Assembly: GCA_963829835.1 (NCBI GenBank)
Contig: CAWHKC010000004.1
Coordinates: 496,001 to 560,000 of the forward strand
Length of the DNA stretch: 64,000 nt
From: Berkiella sp963829835
Lineage (GTDB): Bacteria > Pseudomonadota > Gammaproteobacteria > Berkiellales > Berkiellaceae
Reading direction: 5' to 3'
Under the pieces are notes generated by a model. That model saw nothing but the letters and a program-made list of their open reading frames with translations. It had not been told where the DNA came from and did no database searches. Positions 43,873 through 53,195 of this stretch are shown here, piece after piece (positions within the stretch are counted from its first letter, which is position 1; each line of letters starts with the position of its first letter). Position numbers and translations under genes: made by a program.

Positions 43873-46704
43873 TTATGCATAAAGTCGAACTTCCCCGTCA
43901 AGATTTGGATCAATATTTTCTACACAGCGCCCACAAATCTGTGGATATTCAGGATGTTGGTTAACATCTGGTCGATGGTGCCAGCAACGTATACATTTTT
44001 CATAGGTGCTAGGGCTTATTTGCAACCATAAATCTTCCAACTCTGTTGCAATAGCATTTACTTTTTCGCTCAAAGGTTTTACCTTAGCACTGGACGTAAT
44101 TAAGACAAATCGCAATTCATCTCGTATTTGCAATAATTGAGTGTATAACTCACCCCCTACATATAACACCACTTCGGCATCTAAAGGCGCACCAATTTTG
44201 CCTTGCGCTCTTTGTCCTTCAAGCGCTTTATTAACACTGTTTCTAACCTGCATCACTTTCTGCCAAAATTCATTCCCCAGTGTATTGGTTGGTGACAATC
44301 TTGGTAGATTGTTAACCCATTCCGATAAAAACACGGAATTCGAATCTTTCCCTGGTAAATACTCCCAGATTTCTTCTGCAGTAAAACTTAAAATCGGTGC
44401 AAGCCAGCGTGTAAGAGCATGCGCAATATAATACATTGCCGTTTGTGCGGAACGTCTTGGATTTGCACCGGCTTTTGTTGTGTATTGCCTGTCTTTGATA
44501 ACATCTAAATAAAAACTACCTAGTTCGACAACACAAAAATTATGGATTTTTTGATAAATATTATGAAATTGATAAGTTTCATAAGATTGTAAAATATCCT
44601 CTTGAAGAGCAGCTGCAACATCAACAATCCAAGCATCTAAAGCTAGCAATTGTTCAGTTGGCACTATATGTTCTATTGGAGAAAATCCATCTAAGTTCGA
44701 AAGTAAAAACCGCATCGTATTACGAATTCGGCGATAAGCATCACTCATTCTGGTTAGAATTTCATCTGAGACATGAATCTCACCTTTATAGTCAGTTGAG
44801 GCTACCCACAATCGTAAAATATCAGCTCCTAAGGTCTTAATGACTTTATCAGGTGCAACCACATTACCAAGGGATTTAGACATCTTGCGCCCCTGCGCAT
44901 CGACAGTAAAACCATGCGTTAACACGCAATGATAAGGGGGGACATCTTGCATCGCCATACTGCTGAGCAACGAGGTTTGAAACCATCCACGATGTTGATC
45001 AGAACCTTCTAAATATAAATCAGCCGGAAATTGCAATTCAGGACGTTCTTTTAGCACTGCCGCATGGCTGGTTCCAGAATCAAACCAAACATCTAAAATA
45101 TCATTGGACTTATAATAGTCGGCCATGTTTTCAAAGGGGAGTGAGCCAAGATCAAGATCATACCAAGCCTCAACACCTTCTTTTTCGATCCCTTTTGCAA
45201 CATGATCAATTATCTCTTGCATATTAGGATGTAACTTATCGGTGTCTTTATGGAGCACGAGCGCCAGAGGTGCGCCCCAGGTGCGCTGACGGGAGATACA
45301 CCAATCAGGACGTCCCTCTATCATCAAGGTCATTCTTGATTGTCCCCAATTTGGAACCCATTTCACCTCTTCAATGGCTTTTAAGGTTTTCTTTCTTAAA
45401 TCATGTTTTTCCATGCTCACAAACCATTGTGGAGTCGCACGAAATATTAAAGGCGTTTTATGGCGCCAACAATGAGGATAACTATGCGACAAGGTTGTTG
45501 CATGCAATAAGTTATTATTTTCTTTTAGCAATTCAATGATGCGATCGTTGGCTTTAAAAACATGCAAACCACCAACGTAAGGCACTTCTTTAAAAAAGCA
45601 ACCTTTACTATCAACTTCGGTTTCCACCTTTAAGCCATAATGAACGCCAACTGCATAATCTTCAAGACCATGGGCAGGAGCTGTGTGTACTGCTCCGGTT
45701 CCTGCATCTGTGGTGACATGTTCACCCAGCACTAAGGGAACTTGTCTGTCAAATAAAGGATGTTGCAATAGTTGATGTTCAACATCCTTACCTTTGAAAG
45801 TTGCAATCACTTCATAATCGGTACATTCATATCTTTTTAAACAATCATCGCTTAAATCTTTTAAAACACAGATAGCATCGATTGATTGATTAAATTTTCC
45901 TTTGATCAAGACATAAGCTAAATCAGGATGCAAAGCGACAGCTTGGTTAGCGGGTAATGTCCAAGGCGTTGTTGTCCAGATGACGAAAGCGATATTTTTG
46001 ATGTCCTTATTTTCACCCAAAATCGTTTTTAGAAAATGCCCGGTGTCTTTGACCCGAAAAGCAACATCAATTGCAGGAGATGTTTTATTCTGATATTCAA
46101 CTTCCGCTTCGGCTAAAGATGAGCCGCAATTAACACACCAATAAACAGGTTTGGCGCCTTGATGTATATATCCTCTTTCTAAAATTTTACCAAGTGAACG
46201 CACGATGTCTGCTTGATAATGATAATCCATCGTTATATAGGGATGTTCCCAATCCGCTAAAATCCCTAAACGAATAAAGGAGGCTTTTTGCAAATCTATT
46301 TGACTCATGGCGTATTCGCGGCAAGCTTTGCGAAACTCTTTGGGCGTCACTTTGTCATTAACAGCACCTATTTTCTTCTCAACATTTACTTCAATGGGTA
46401 AACCATGACAATCCCATCCTGGCACTAAAGGCGCATCAAACCCACTAAGAGTTTTTGATTTGATAATAATGTCTTTGAGAATTGTCGTCAGGGCATGCCC
46501 AATATGAATATCGCCATTGGCATAGGGAGGCCCCATATGAAGAATAAATTTCTTTTTACCCTTACCGTGCTTCCTGGAAGCCTGATAAAGATTTAATTCT
46601 TGCCATTTAGCCAAAGTCCCTGGTTCTTTTGCCGACAAATTCGCCTTCATCGGAAAATCCGTTTTTGGCAAGTTAAGTGTGTTTTTATAATCTATAGTTG
46701 TCAT
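43873..46704 (-). CDS. ileS: Isoleucyl-tRNA synthetase
   Basis: 943 residues (E. coli 938). HIGH motif in PPYANGDIHIGHA (about 58-70), KMSKS loop in GRKMSKSLGN (about 605), an editing domain with WTTTPWTLPAN, and a C-terminal zinc site with CIRC and CGRC. Charges tRNA-Ile and edits valine. Overlaps ribF by four bases. Confidence 0.98.
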   Translation of the reverse strand: MTTIDYKNTLNLPKTDFPMKANLSAKEPGTLAKWQELNLYQASRKHGKGKKKFILHMGPPYANGDIHIGHALTTILKDIIIKSKTLSGFDAPLVPGWDCHGLPIEVNVEKKIGAVNDKVTPKEFRKACREYAMSQIDLQKASFIRLGILADWEHPYITMDYHYQADIVRSLGKILERGYIHQGAKPVYWCVNCGSSLAEAEVEYQNKTSPAIDVAFRVKDTGHFLKTILGENKDIKNIAFVIWTTTPWTLPANQAVALHPDLAYVLIKGKFNQSIDAICVLKDLSDDCLKRYECTDYEVIATFKGKDVEHQLLQHPLFDRQVPLVLGEHVTTDAGTGAVHTAPAHGLEDYAVGVHYGLKVETEVDSKGCFFKEVPYVGGLHVFKANDRIIELLKENNNLLHATTLSHSYPHCWRHKTPLIFRATPQWFVSMEKHDLRKKTLKAIEEVKWVPNWGQSRMTLMIEGRPDWCISRQRTWGAPLALVLHKDTDKLHPNMQEIIDHVAKGIEKEGVEAWYDLDLGSLPFENMADYYKSNDILDVWFDSGTSHAAVLKERPELQFPADLYLEGSDQHRGWFQTSLLSSMAMQDVPPYHCVLTHGFTVDAQGRKMSKSLGNVVAPDKVIKTLGADILRLWVASTDYKGEIHVSDEILTRMSDAYRRIRNTMRFLLSNLDGFSPIEHIVPTEQLLALDAWIVDVAAALQEDILQSYETYQFHNIYQKIHNFCVVELGSFYLDVIKDRQYTTKAGANPRRSAQTAMYYIAHALTRWLAPILSFTAEEIWEYLPGKDSNSVFLSEWVNNLPRLSPTNTLGNEFWQKVMQVRNSVNKALEGQRAQGKIGAPLDAEVVLYVGGELYTQLLQIRDELRFVLITSSAKVKPLSEKVNAIATELEDLWLQISPSTYEKCIRCWHHRPDVNQHPEYPQICGRCVENIDPNLDGEVRLYA

Positions 46705-47642
46705 AAGATGCCTTCGTCAAAATCTCGTGCTGCTTGAATATCATTGTTAATTTGTATTTTAAGTTGCTCTATATCAGAAAAGCGTAATTCATCTCTTAAT
46801 TTATGCAAAAATTCAACGGTAATTCGTTTGCCATATAAATCGCCTGCATAATCTAAAATATGTGTTTCTATCACATGATGCTTACCATCGATAGTGGGCC
46901 TTGTTCCCACATTAGTCGCTCCTAGATAACTTTTATTTGCGATGTGCACTTTAGTGACAAACACACCCTTTGGAATAGCAGACATTTTGTCTATGGGTAA
47001 ATTTGCGGTTGGGAAACCCAACGTTCTGCCTCTCATGGCGCCTTTAACAACGCGCGAGGTCACACTAAAATGTCTTCCAAGCATTCTGGTAACCGCTTTA
47101 CAATCGCCGGTTAACAAAGCGGCTCGAATAAGCGTACTACTGACTTTTTTCTCTTTGTCATGAATATGTTTTATGGGTTCTACATTAAAACTAAACTGCT
47201 TGGCCAGTTCTAAAAGCGTTTGGATATTACCTGATTGTTGGTGACCAAATCGAAAATCTTCACCTACCATCAAAAAGTGAACTTTAAATTGATTGGCCAA
47301 ATAATTTTCAATAAATTCTAAAGGCGATAAATTGGCAAGACTGGCATTAAAACGCAAACAAATCACTTGCTGTATACCCATAGCCGCCAAAACTTTAAGT
47401 TTTTGAGAAAATCGCATCAATCGCACAAAAGAACTCGTAGGACGCAAGAATGTTTGCGGTAAAGGCTCAAAAGTGATAACCGTCGGCAATAAAGATAAAC
47501 ATTGCGCTTTTTCTACAACCTGCTGAATAATGGCTTGATGCCCAAGATGCAAGCCATCGAAATTGCCAATAGTGGCAACACAAGGTTCGTGAAGCGGTAA
47601 TGATTGATGATGGCGGATTAATTTTATTCCAGACACAATCAT
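46701..47642 (-). CDS. ribF: Riboflavin kinase / FMN adenylyltransferase
   Basis: 313 residues in two domains: FMN adenylyltransferase (about 1-180) with GNFDGLHLGHQAII, and riboflavin kinase (about 185-310) with GRTLGFPTANL. Produces FMN and FAD. In the rpsT-murJ-ribF-ileS-lspA-ispH neighbourhood shared with other gammaproteobacteria. Confidence 0.97.
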   Translation of the reverse strand: MIVSGIKLIRHHQSLPLHEPCVATIGNFDGLHLGHQAIIQQVVEKAQCLSLLPTVITFEPLPQTFLRPTSSFVRLMRFSQKLKVLAAMGIQQVICLRFNASLANLSPLEFIENYLANQFKVHFLMVGEDFRFGHQQSGNIQTLLELAKQFSFNVEPIKHIHDKEKKVSSTLIRAALLTGDCKAVTRMLGRHFSVTSRVVKGAMRGRTLGFPTANLPIDKMSAIPKGVFVTKVHIANKSYLGATNVGTRPTIDGKHHVIETHILDYAGDLYGKRITVEFLHKLRDELRFSDIEQLKIQINNDIQAARDFDEGIL

Positions 47643-47645
47643 TGC

Positions 47646-49187
47646 TTATACACTCTCTAATCGCAAATGAGCCACTCTTAAGCCCATTAACCATAGACCG
47701 CCAAAATAGGCGACGCAAGCAGCCCCGATTAAACTCCCTAGCATCATTGCTCGGTTTAATGCTTCCCATTCCAACCATTGTGAAACTTCTGGCGTAAACT
47801 GCCATAACACTAAACCCATTGCTAAATTGGCAAACAGTAAACGCAAACTAAATGCTTTCCATCCCTGCACCGGAATATATATTTTTTCCCTTAATAATAC
47901 CCATAGCAAAAGCAGTACATTGATTACTGAAGAGAGCGATGACGCTAATGCTAAACCCGCATGCGCAAGCGGTCCAATCAGTAATGCGTTAAAAGCAACA
48001 TTTGCCAGCATCGCGAAGATGGCGACTTTGACTGGTAATTTAGTATTTTGTCTTGCATAAAACGCACTAACGAGAACTTTTACGGCTAAAAAGAAAACAA
48101 GCCCCACTGAGAGTGCAATTAAACTTCTAGAAGCCATTAAAACATCGCGCGATGAAAATTCACCATATTGTAAAAGGGTTGTCAGTAAGGGGGCCGCCAT
48201 CATGATTAAGCCGATAGTAGCAGGCATCCCTATCAACAATATCCAACGCAGGGCCCAATCGACGCTGGCAGAAAAACCGGTTTGACTGTTTTTTGCATAT
48301 TCTTGCGAAAGATGAGGTAACACCACTGTTGCTAAAGCAACCCCGAACATCCCAATGGGGAATTCGAGCAAACGATCAGAATAATATAACCAGGTCAAAC
48401 TACCCACGGGTAAAAATGAAGCAAATATCGTATCCACTAAAAGGTTAATTTGCATCACTGAAGCACCAATAATCGCCGGAGTCATTAACTTCAAAACGCG
48501 CCTCACGCCGGGATCTTTCCAATCCATTTCAAAGGTTGGAAATAAGGCGAGCTTTGATAGAAAAGGGGCTTGGAAGAGTAATTGTGCAATGCCTGCCGCC
48601 ATCACTCCCCAAGCAAGAGCCGTTACTGGTTCGGTAAATTGGGAACTAAAAAAATAAGCTGCAACAATCAAACTTAAATTTAGCAATACTGGCGTAAATG
48701 CGGGTATAGCAAATTTACCATGGGCATTTTGAACACCCGCGGCAAAGGCAGTGAGCGAAATAAAGAAAATATAAGGGAAGGTAATTTGTAATAAACGACA
48801 CGCTAAAGGAAAACGACTATCGCCAGTATCAAATCCCGGTGCAAACAGCCATATCAACAAAGGGGCACCAATAACCCCTAAGATGGTAACAACCAATAAC
48901 ACAGCGCTTAAGCAGCCAAAAACTTTATTCACCAATTGTTTAACATCGTGTGGCGAACGTTGGCTTTTATATTCACTGAGTACGGGAACAAACGCTTGAG
49001 AGAAAGCGCCCTCAGCAAACAACCGACGCATAAAGTTTGGAATTTTAAAGGCTAATAAAAAAGCATCCATACCCGCGCTGGCACCAAAAACATTTGCCAA
49101 TATCATATCGCGCACAAAACCTACAATGCGCGAAAGAAAAGTCATCGCACTTACTATTGCGGTGGATTTAAATAACTTATTTGTCAT
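47646..49187 (-). CDS. murJ: Lipid II flippase MurJ
   Basis: 513 residues, about fourteen membrane helices, with the MviN start STAIVSAMTFLSRIVGFVRD and LFAEGAFSQAFVPVLSEY. Moves the peptidoglycan precursor lipid II across the inner membrane. Three bases before ribF. Confidence 0.97.
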   Translation of the reverse strand: MTNKLFKSTAIVSAMTFLSRIVGFVRDMILANVFGASAGMDAFLLAFKIPNFMRRLFAEGAFSQAFVPVLSEYKSQRSPHDVKQLVNKVFGCLSAVLLVVTILGVIGAPLLIWLFAPGFDTGDSRFPLACRLLQITFPYIFFISLTAFAAGVQNAHGKFAIPAFTPVLLNLSLIVAAYFFSSQFTEPVTALAWGVMAAGIAQLLFQAPFLSKLALFPTFEMDWKDPGVRRVLKLMTPAIIGASVMQINLLVDTIFASFLPVGSLTWLYYSDRLLEFPIGMFGVALATVVLPHLSQEYAKNSQTGFSASVDWALRWILLIGMPATIGLIMMAAPLLTTLLQYGEFSSRDVLMASRSLIALSVGLVFFLAVKVLVSAFYARQNTKLPVKVAIFAMLANVAFNALLIGPLAHAGLALASSLSSVINVLLLLWVLLREKIYIPVQGWKAFSLRLLFANLAMGLVLWQFTPEVSQWLEWEALNRAMMLGSLIGAACVAYFGGLWLMGLRVAHLRLESV

Positions 49188-49214
49188 AACCTTCTTGTCA
49201 CTTCACTTAAAACA

Positions 49215-49243
49215 TTGACATCCCTTGCTAAAATGGAGATTAT
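49215..49243 (+). promoter_or_regulatory. Candidate promoter of rpsT
   Basis: Perfect TTGACA (49215-49220), 17-base spacer, GATTAT (49238-49243), 44 bases before the start codon in the divergent gap with murJ. Confidence 0.5.
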
Positions 49244-49287
49244 TGCAAATTTTACTTCGTATGTAACGAAAACAAGGAGCATTTCCT

Positions 49288-49551
49288 TTGGCTAATACCA
49301 AACAGGCACTAAAGCGTTCGCGCCAAGCTGAAAAACATCGCGTTGAGAACAAATGGCAAATATCGCGAATGAATACCTATATTAAACGTGTAATAGCTGC
49401 CATTGAAAGCAAAGATGCAAGCAATGCAAAGACTGAATACCAAACAGCTATCTCTATCATCGATAAGATGGCTAATAAAGGCTTGATCCATAAGAACAAA
49501 GCTGCAAGACATAAAAGTCGTCTTAACAAGCACATCGTTGCTCTAGCTTAA
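49288..49551 (+). CDS. rpsT: 30S ribosomal protein S20
   Basis: 87 residues, typical length. Starts with TTG, as E. coli rpsT does, after AAGGAGC at eight bases. Sequence opens ANTKQALKRSRQAEKHR. Binds 16S rRNA. Low-efficiency start codon is part of S20 autoregulation in E. coli, so that may hold here. Confidence 0.97.
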   Translation: MANTKQALKRSRQAEKHRVENKWQISRMNTYIKRVIAAIESKDASNAKTEYQTAISIIDKMANKGLIHKNKAARHKSRLNKHIVALA

Positions 49552-49558
49552 GATAGAT

Positions 49559-50632
49559 TTAAGCCCAGGGATCATCCTCCTGGGCCTCTTCATTTGTTTC
49601 TTCAAGTGTTTCATGAAATACGCGTGGTTGTAGTTGTAGATGTTTCATAATATCTTCACATAACTGCGCTGTTCCTGTCTTAGCCAACGCTGACACGCCG
49701 TAGATTGGGTCATTAGTGTTTAATCGGCTTACAATCTGAGCAATCCGTTCATCTGCTTCTTCTTTAGTAAAACAATCAATTTTATTGAAAATGATCCATC
49801 TGGGCTTTTGAAGCAACTCTTCACTAAAGGCGCCCAATTCATATTCGATAGCCCGAATATTCTCAACAGGATCTGAGCCATCTAAGGGCTGAATTTCTAC
49901 CAAGTGCAATAACAAGGTGGTACGACTTAGATGCTTTAAAAACTGTACTCCCAAGCCTTTACCCATTGCAGCTCCTGGAACAACACCTGGGATATCAGCC
50001 ACCACAAAACGGCGCTGACCTGACAAGGCAACGATCCCTAAATGAGGATAAAGGGTTGTAAAAGGATAATCTGCGACCTTGGGTTTAGCGCTAGAAACGG
50101 CTGAGATAAAAGTAGATTTACCCACATTCGGTAAGCCAAGCAAGCCAACCTCGGCTAATAATCTAAGCTCTAAATGGAGCTCACGAGATTCTCCCATACC
50201 ACCTGGCGTAGTTTGTCTTGGCGCGCGGTTGGTAGAACTTTTAAAATTGACATTCCCCAGCCCTCGACGCCCCCCTTTTGCGACTAATAAACGCATTCCA
50301 TCGTTTATTAAATCACCTAATATTTCTTGGGTGTGGAGATCTTTGATAACCGTTCCAACGGGAACTGCAATAGTAATATCTTCACCGTGACGACCACTGC
50401 ATTCACGTTTAGCGCCAGCATCTCCGCTTTGTGCTGTAAATTGGGTTTGATACCGAAAATCGATGAGCGTATTTAAAGAAGAATCAGCGACTAAATAAAC
50501 ACTACCGCCTCTACCACCATCGCCACCGTCAGGCCCACCACGAGGGACATATTTCTCACGTCTAAAACTTGCAGAGCCATCTCCTCCCTTACCGGCCTGT
50601 ACTTTAATTGTGGCTTCATCAACAAATTTCAC
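49559..50632 (-). CDS. obgE: GTPase ObgE/CgtA
   Basis: 357 residues. Glycine-rich Obg fold (1-158), G domain with GLPNVGKST (about 166), DIPGVVPGA and NKID motifs, and an acidic C-terminus EDDPWA. Acts in 50S ribosome assembly and stress response. Convergent with rpsT, seven bases apart. E. coli order rplU-rpmA-obgE is kept but without the DMT gene in between. Confidence 0.97.
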   Translation of the reverse strand: MKFVDEATIKVQAGKGGDGSASFRREKYVPRGGPDGGDGGRGGSVYLVADSSLNTLIDFRYQTQFTAQSGDAGAKRECSGRHGEDITIAVPVGTVIKDLHTQEILGDLINDGMRLLVAKGGRRGLGNVNFKSSTNRAPRQTTPGGMGESRELHLELRLLAEVGLLGLPNVGKSTFISAVSSAKPKVADYPFTTLYPHLGIVALSGQRRFVVADIPGVVPGAAMGKGLGVQFLKHLSRTTLLLHLVEIQPLDGSDPVENIRAIEYELGAFSEELLQKPRWIIFNKIDCFTKEEADERIAQIVSRLNTNDPIYGVSALAKTGTAQLCEDIMKHLQLQPRVFHETLEETNEEAQEDDPWA

Positions 50633-50660
50633 GTCAACACCTACTTGTTTTTAAAAATAA

Positions 50661-50693
50661 AAAGCCCCTGGCTAGCAGACTAGCAGGGGCTTT
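50661..50693 (-). terminator. Terminator between rpmA and obgE
   Basis: AAAGCCCCTG / CAGGGGCTTT with an inner CTAG/CTAG pairing; T-rich tails on both strands. It would end or attenuate the rplU-rpmA transcript before obgE. Confidence 0.85.
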
Positions 50694-50717
50694 TTTATGT
50701 GCGATAGGGGTTAGCCC

Positions 50718-50993
50718 TTACGCAGGAGCTTGTAGTTCTTCGGGAATGATAGTTACTGTGCTTCGGTTTCTTGCACCTTTTACAGTAAATTCAACACGCC
50801 CTGATACTTTTGCAAATAACGTATTATCTTTGCCCATACCGACAAAGTTACCTGCATGAAACTTAGTTCCACGTTGGCGAATAATAATACTGCCAGCATG
50901 AACCCATTCTCCGCCGTAACACTTCACACCTAAATAACTTGGGTTAGAATCACGACCATTTCGCGTACTACCCCCGGCTTTCTTATGTGCCAT
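50718..50993 (-). CDS. rpmA: 50S ribosomal protein L27
   Basis: 91 residues beginning MAHKKAGGSTRNGRDSNP, the standard L27 N-terminus that reaches the peptidyl transferase centre. Nineteen bases after rplU. Confidence 0.98.
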   Translation of the reverse strand: MAHKKAGGSTRNGRDSNPSYLGVKCYGGEWVHAGSIIIRQRGTKFHAGNFVGMGKDNTLFAKVSGRVEFTVKGARNRSTVTIIPEELQAPA

Positions 50994-51012
50994 GACTTAT
51001 AACCCCTAAAAT

Positions 51013-51366
51013 TTATTTGGTTTCTTTATGTTTGCTAGGATGCATAAATTTGGTAATTTCAACTTCGGTGAAATCTTGGCGATGACCTTGCTTACGGCGA
51101 TAACCTTTACGACGTCTCATTTTAATGATGGTGATTTTTTCACCACGACCATGAGATACAATCGTTGCCATGACTTTTGCGCCATCAAGCAGCGGCGCGC
51201 CCACTTGAATGTTATCACCTTCCGCAACAAGATGGACTTCGCCCAACTCTACTGAGTCGCCTGGCTCACCAACCATTTTTTCAAACTTAAACCGTTGACC
51301 AACTTTAACGCGATGCTGCTTACCCCCGGCAGAAATAATCGCGTAGGCACTATGGTTGATACTCAC
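51013..51366 (-). CDS. rplU: 50S ribosomal protein L21
   Basis: 117 residues from the GTG at 51366, preceded by GAGGAG at good spacing; the longer frame to 51432 adds 22 residues absent from the family. AYAIISAGGKQHRVKVGQ and the C-terminal KMRRRKGYRRKQGHRQ are characteristic. A few residues longer at the start than E. coli L21 (103). Confidence 0.95.
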   Translation of the reverse strand: MSINHSAYAIISAGGKQHRVKVGQRFKFEKMVGEPGDSVELGEVHLVAEGDNIQVGAPLLDGAKVMATIVSHGRGEKITIIKMRRRKGYRRKQGHRQDFTEVEITKFMHPSKHKETK

Positions 51367-51431
51367 TCTTTCGCTCCTCGATAATTTTGCAGGTATAGAA
51401 CCGTACCCACGAACCGTAGGTAAGGGCAGCA

Positions 51432-51461
51432 ATTTTACGTTATTACTTATCGATTAATCAA
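51432..51461 (-). promoter_or_regulatory. Candidate promoter of rplU-rpmA
   Basis: On the minus strand TTGATT (51461-51456), 18-base spacer, TAAAAT (51437-51432), leaving a leader of about 60 bases to the GTG. The gap to ispB is divergent. Confidence 0.45.
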
Positions 51462-51568
51462 GTAAATATCAGTCGATGCGCCGACCTAATAGTTTTTGGG
51501 GTTAGTTAGGCTACCGATAGGCTTGCCTTATCAAGCTCAACACGGTAAAAAGCATGCTTTAATCTATT

Positions 51569-52549
51569 TTGGCTAAACTTATGCCACTTGCCGCTATTAC
51601 GCGCCTTTTAGAAACTGAGCTTCAAGCAGTAAATGAAACTATTATACGTTGCCTTGAATCTCATGTTGAGGTGATCAATCAAATTGGCCATTACATGATA
51701 GAAAGTGGTGGCAAGCGTATTCGTCCCTTAGTTACATTGCTTAGTTCTAGAGCTTGCCAAACGTCAGGTAATGAACTTATCACGATGGCGGCAATCATTG
51801 AATTTATCCACACCGCTACTTTATTACACGATGATGTCGTTGATGGATCCAAATTGCGTCGAGGCCGACTAACGGCGAATCGTGTTTGGGATAATTCGAC
51901 TGCGATTTTGGTTGGAGATTTTCTTTATTCACGCGCTTTTCAAATGATTGTGACATTAAATAACATGTCATGTATGCGCATACTGTCAGATGCAACCAAT
52001 ATCATCGCTGAAGGCGAAGTTCTTCAACTTGCGCATCGTTACCAACCAGATATTGATGAAACTCGCTACCTCAATGTCATACGATTTAAAACTGCTACTT
52101 TATTTGAAGCAGCAGCTCAGTTGGGAGCCGTCATCACTAAAAAAACAGCGCACATTGAAAAGGCACTTGGGCAGTATGGACTTCATCTGGGCATTGCTTT
52201 TCAATTAGTTGATGATGTGCTGGACTACCAAGCCACCAATGAAAGTTGGGGGAAAAATATCGGCAATGATTTAGCCGAAGGCAAAGCTACCCTTCCACTA
52301 ATATATGCAATGAAACATGCAGATGAATCTAAAGCCACAATGATCCGTAAAGCCATTCAAGCAGGAAGTCTTGACGATTTATCCATTATTCAAGAAGCCA
52401 TTATTTCAACTGGCGCTATTGATTACACAATGAATGCTGCTGAAAAAGAAGTTGAAAAAGCAAAAGCTGCTTTGGAATGTATACCGGATTCTCCTTACAG
52501 AGAGGCGATGATTAATCTTGCTACATTCTCAATAAGACGAGGAAATTGA
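51569..52549 (+). CDS. ispB: Octaprenyl diphosphate synthase
   Basis: 326 residues from a TTG; the ATG at 51581 is an alternative and neither has a clear ribosome binding site. Two aspartate-rich motifs, LLHDDVVDGS and QLVDDVLDY, plus GGKRIRP. Makes the long side chain for ubiquinone. Divergent from rplU-rpmA as in E. coli. Confidence 0.95.
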   Translation: MAKLMPLAAITRLLETELQAVNETIIRCLESHVEVINQIGHYMIESGGKRIRPLVTLLSSRACQTSGNELITMAAIIEFIHTATLLHDDVVDGSKLRRGRLTANRVWDNSTAILVGDFLYSRAFQMIVTLNNMSCMRILSDATNIIAEGEVLQLAHRYQPDIDETRYLNVIRFKTATLFEAAAQLGAVITKKTAHIEKALGQYGLHLGIAFQLVDDVLDYQATNESWGKNIGNDLAEGKATLPLIYAMKHADESKATMIRKAIQAGSLDDLSIIQEAIISTGAIDYTMNAAEKEVEKAKAALECIPDSPYREAMINLATFSIRRGN

Positions 52550-52566
52550 TTAAGAAATATGCCGAA

Positions 52567-52673
52567 ACAGTTTGGCATAAGGCGCGAAGCTGAACCTTTA
52601 ACAACCCGGAGTGTACATTTAGTACATGAGGATTGTTAAAGGTGATAAGCGACAAAGCATTATGGCAAAATGT
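52567..52673. repeat. Core-and-arm palindromic repeat, copy C
   Basis: Core GGAGTGTACATTTAGTACAT (from 52608), inner arms AACCTTTAACAA/TTGTTAAAGGT, outer arms AGTTTGGCATAA/TTATGGCAAAAT. Ends 11 bases before tRNA-Pro. Confidence 0.75.
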
Positions 52674-52684
52674 GAAGGCAGATT

Positions 52685-52761
52685 CGGGAAGTAGCTCAGC
52701 CTGGTAGAGCACTGCGTTCGGGACGCAGGGGTCGCAGGTTCAAATCCTGTTTTCCCGACCA
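52685..52761 (+). tRNA. tRNA-Pro (anticodon CGG)
   Basis: 77 bases with encoded CCA. Acceptor CGGGAAG with TTTCCCG, D-arm AGCTCAGCCTGGTAGAG, anticodon stem CTGCG/CGCAG around TTCGGGA, T-arm AGGTTCAAATCCT. All arms pair. Confidence 0.96.
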
Positions 52762-52794
52762 ATCTATAAGATTATTCTTTCAATGTTTCTAGTT

Positions 52795-52941
52795 GCACTG
52801 CGTTCCGCCTACGCTCGGAAGCTTCGGCGGACACGTCGGGACGCAGGGGTCTCGGTTCTCCCTACGCCCTGTCTACCGAAGCTTTTAGCGTAGGTAGATA
52901 AGAAGCTCCGGGAGACAGGTCAAATCCTGTTTTCCCGACCA
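52795..52941 (+). pseudogene. Duplicated 3' part of tRNA-Pro, interrupted by two palindromic inserts
   Basis: Pieces in order match the neighbouring tRNA-Pro: GCACTGCGTT (52795-52804), CGGGACGCAGGGGTC (52837-52851) and AGGT-CAAATCCTGTTTTCCC...CCA (52917-52941). Between them lie two inserts: 52805-52836 (CCGCC...GGCGG palindrome around TACGCTCGGAAGCTTC) in the anticodon loop and 52852-52916 in the T-arm. The 5' half of the tRNA is missing, so it cannot be functional. The last 21 bases are identical to the real tRNA 3' end, as in an integration-site duplication. Confidence 0.75.
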
Positions 52942-52951
52942 CCTATAGATC

Positions 52952-53080
52952 ATTTTTTCGAAGCCATTTGCCTTTAGGCGAGGAGCCAAAGTTGAGAGCA
53001 ACAGGAGTGTACATCTTAGTACATGACTGTTGAGAGCAACGAAGGCGACAAAGCATAAAGGCAAATGGCGAAGAAAAAAA
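52952..53080. repeat. Core-and-arm palindromic repeat, copy D
   Basis: Outer arms TTCGAAGCCATTTGCCTTTA and TAAAGGCAAATGGCGAAGAA pair over more than 15 bases; inner hairpins GTTGAGAGCAAC on both sides; core GGAGTGTACATCTTAGTACA (from 53004). The remaining 53081-53195 is non-coding and ends in the GGGGAG site of the next gene. Confidence 0.75.
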
Positions 53081-53195
53081 ACTACCAATTTGGTGCCTGA
53101 GACGGTACTATCCCGGTTGAGTGTATACGGCTAACCTAATTAGCCGAAATACTCAGTGAGGTACTAAGATTATTAAGCTAAGTGGGGAGAAAATT

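Noticed and set aside
52795..52941. A second functional tRNA-Pro, possibly with introns
   Set aside because: The acceptor 5' strand and D-arm are absent, so no cloverleaf can form even if the inserts were removed.
52567..53080. CRISPR-like array because of repeated cores
   Set aside because: Only two copies lie here, with long unequal, self-pairing flanks rather than regular spacers, and no cas genes are present.
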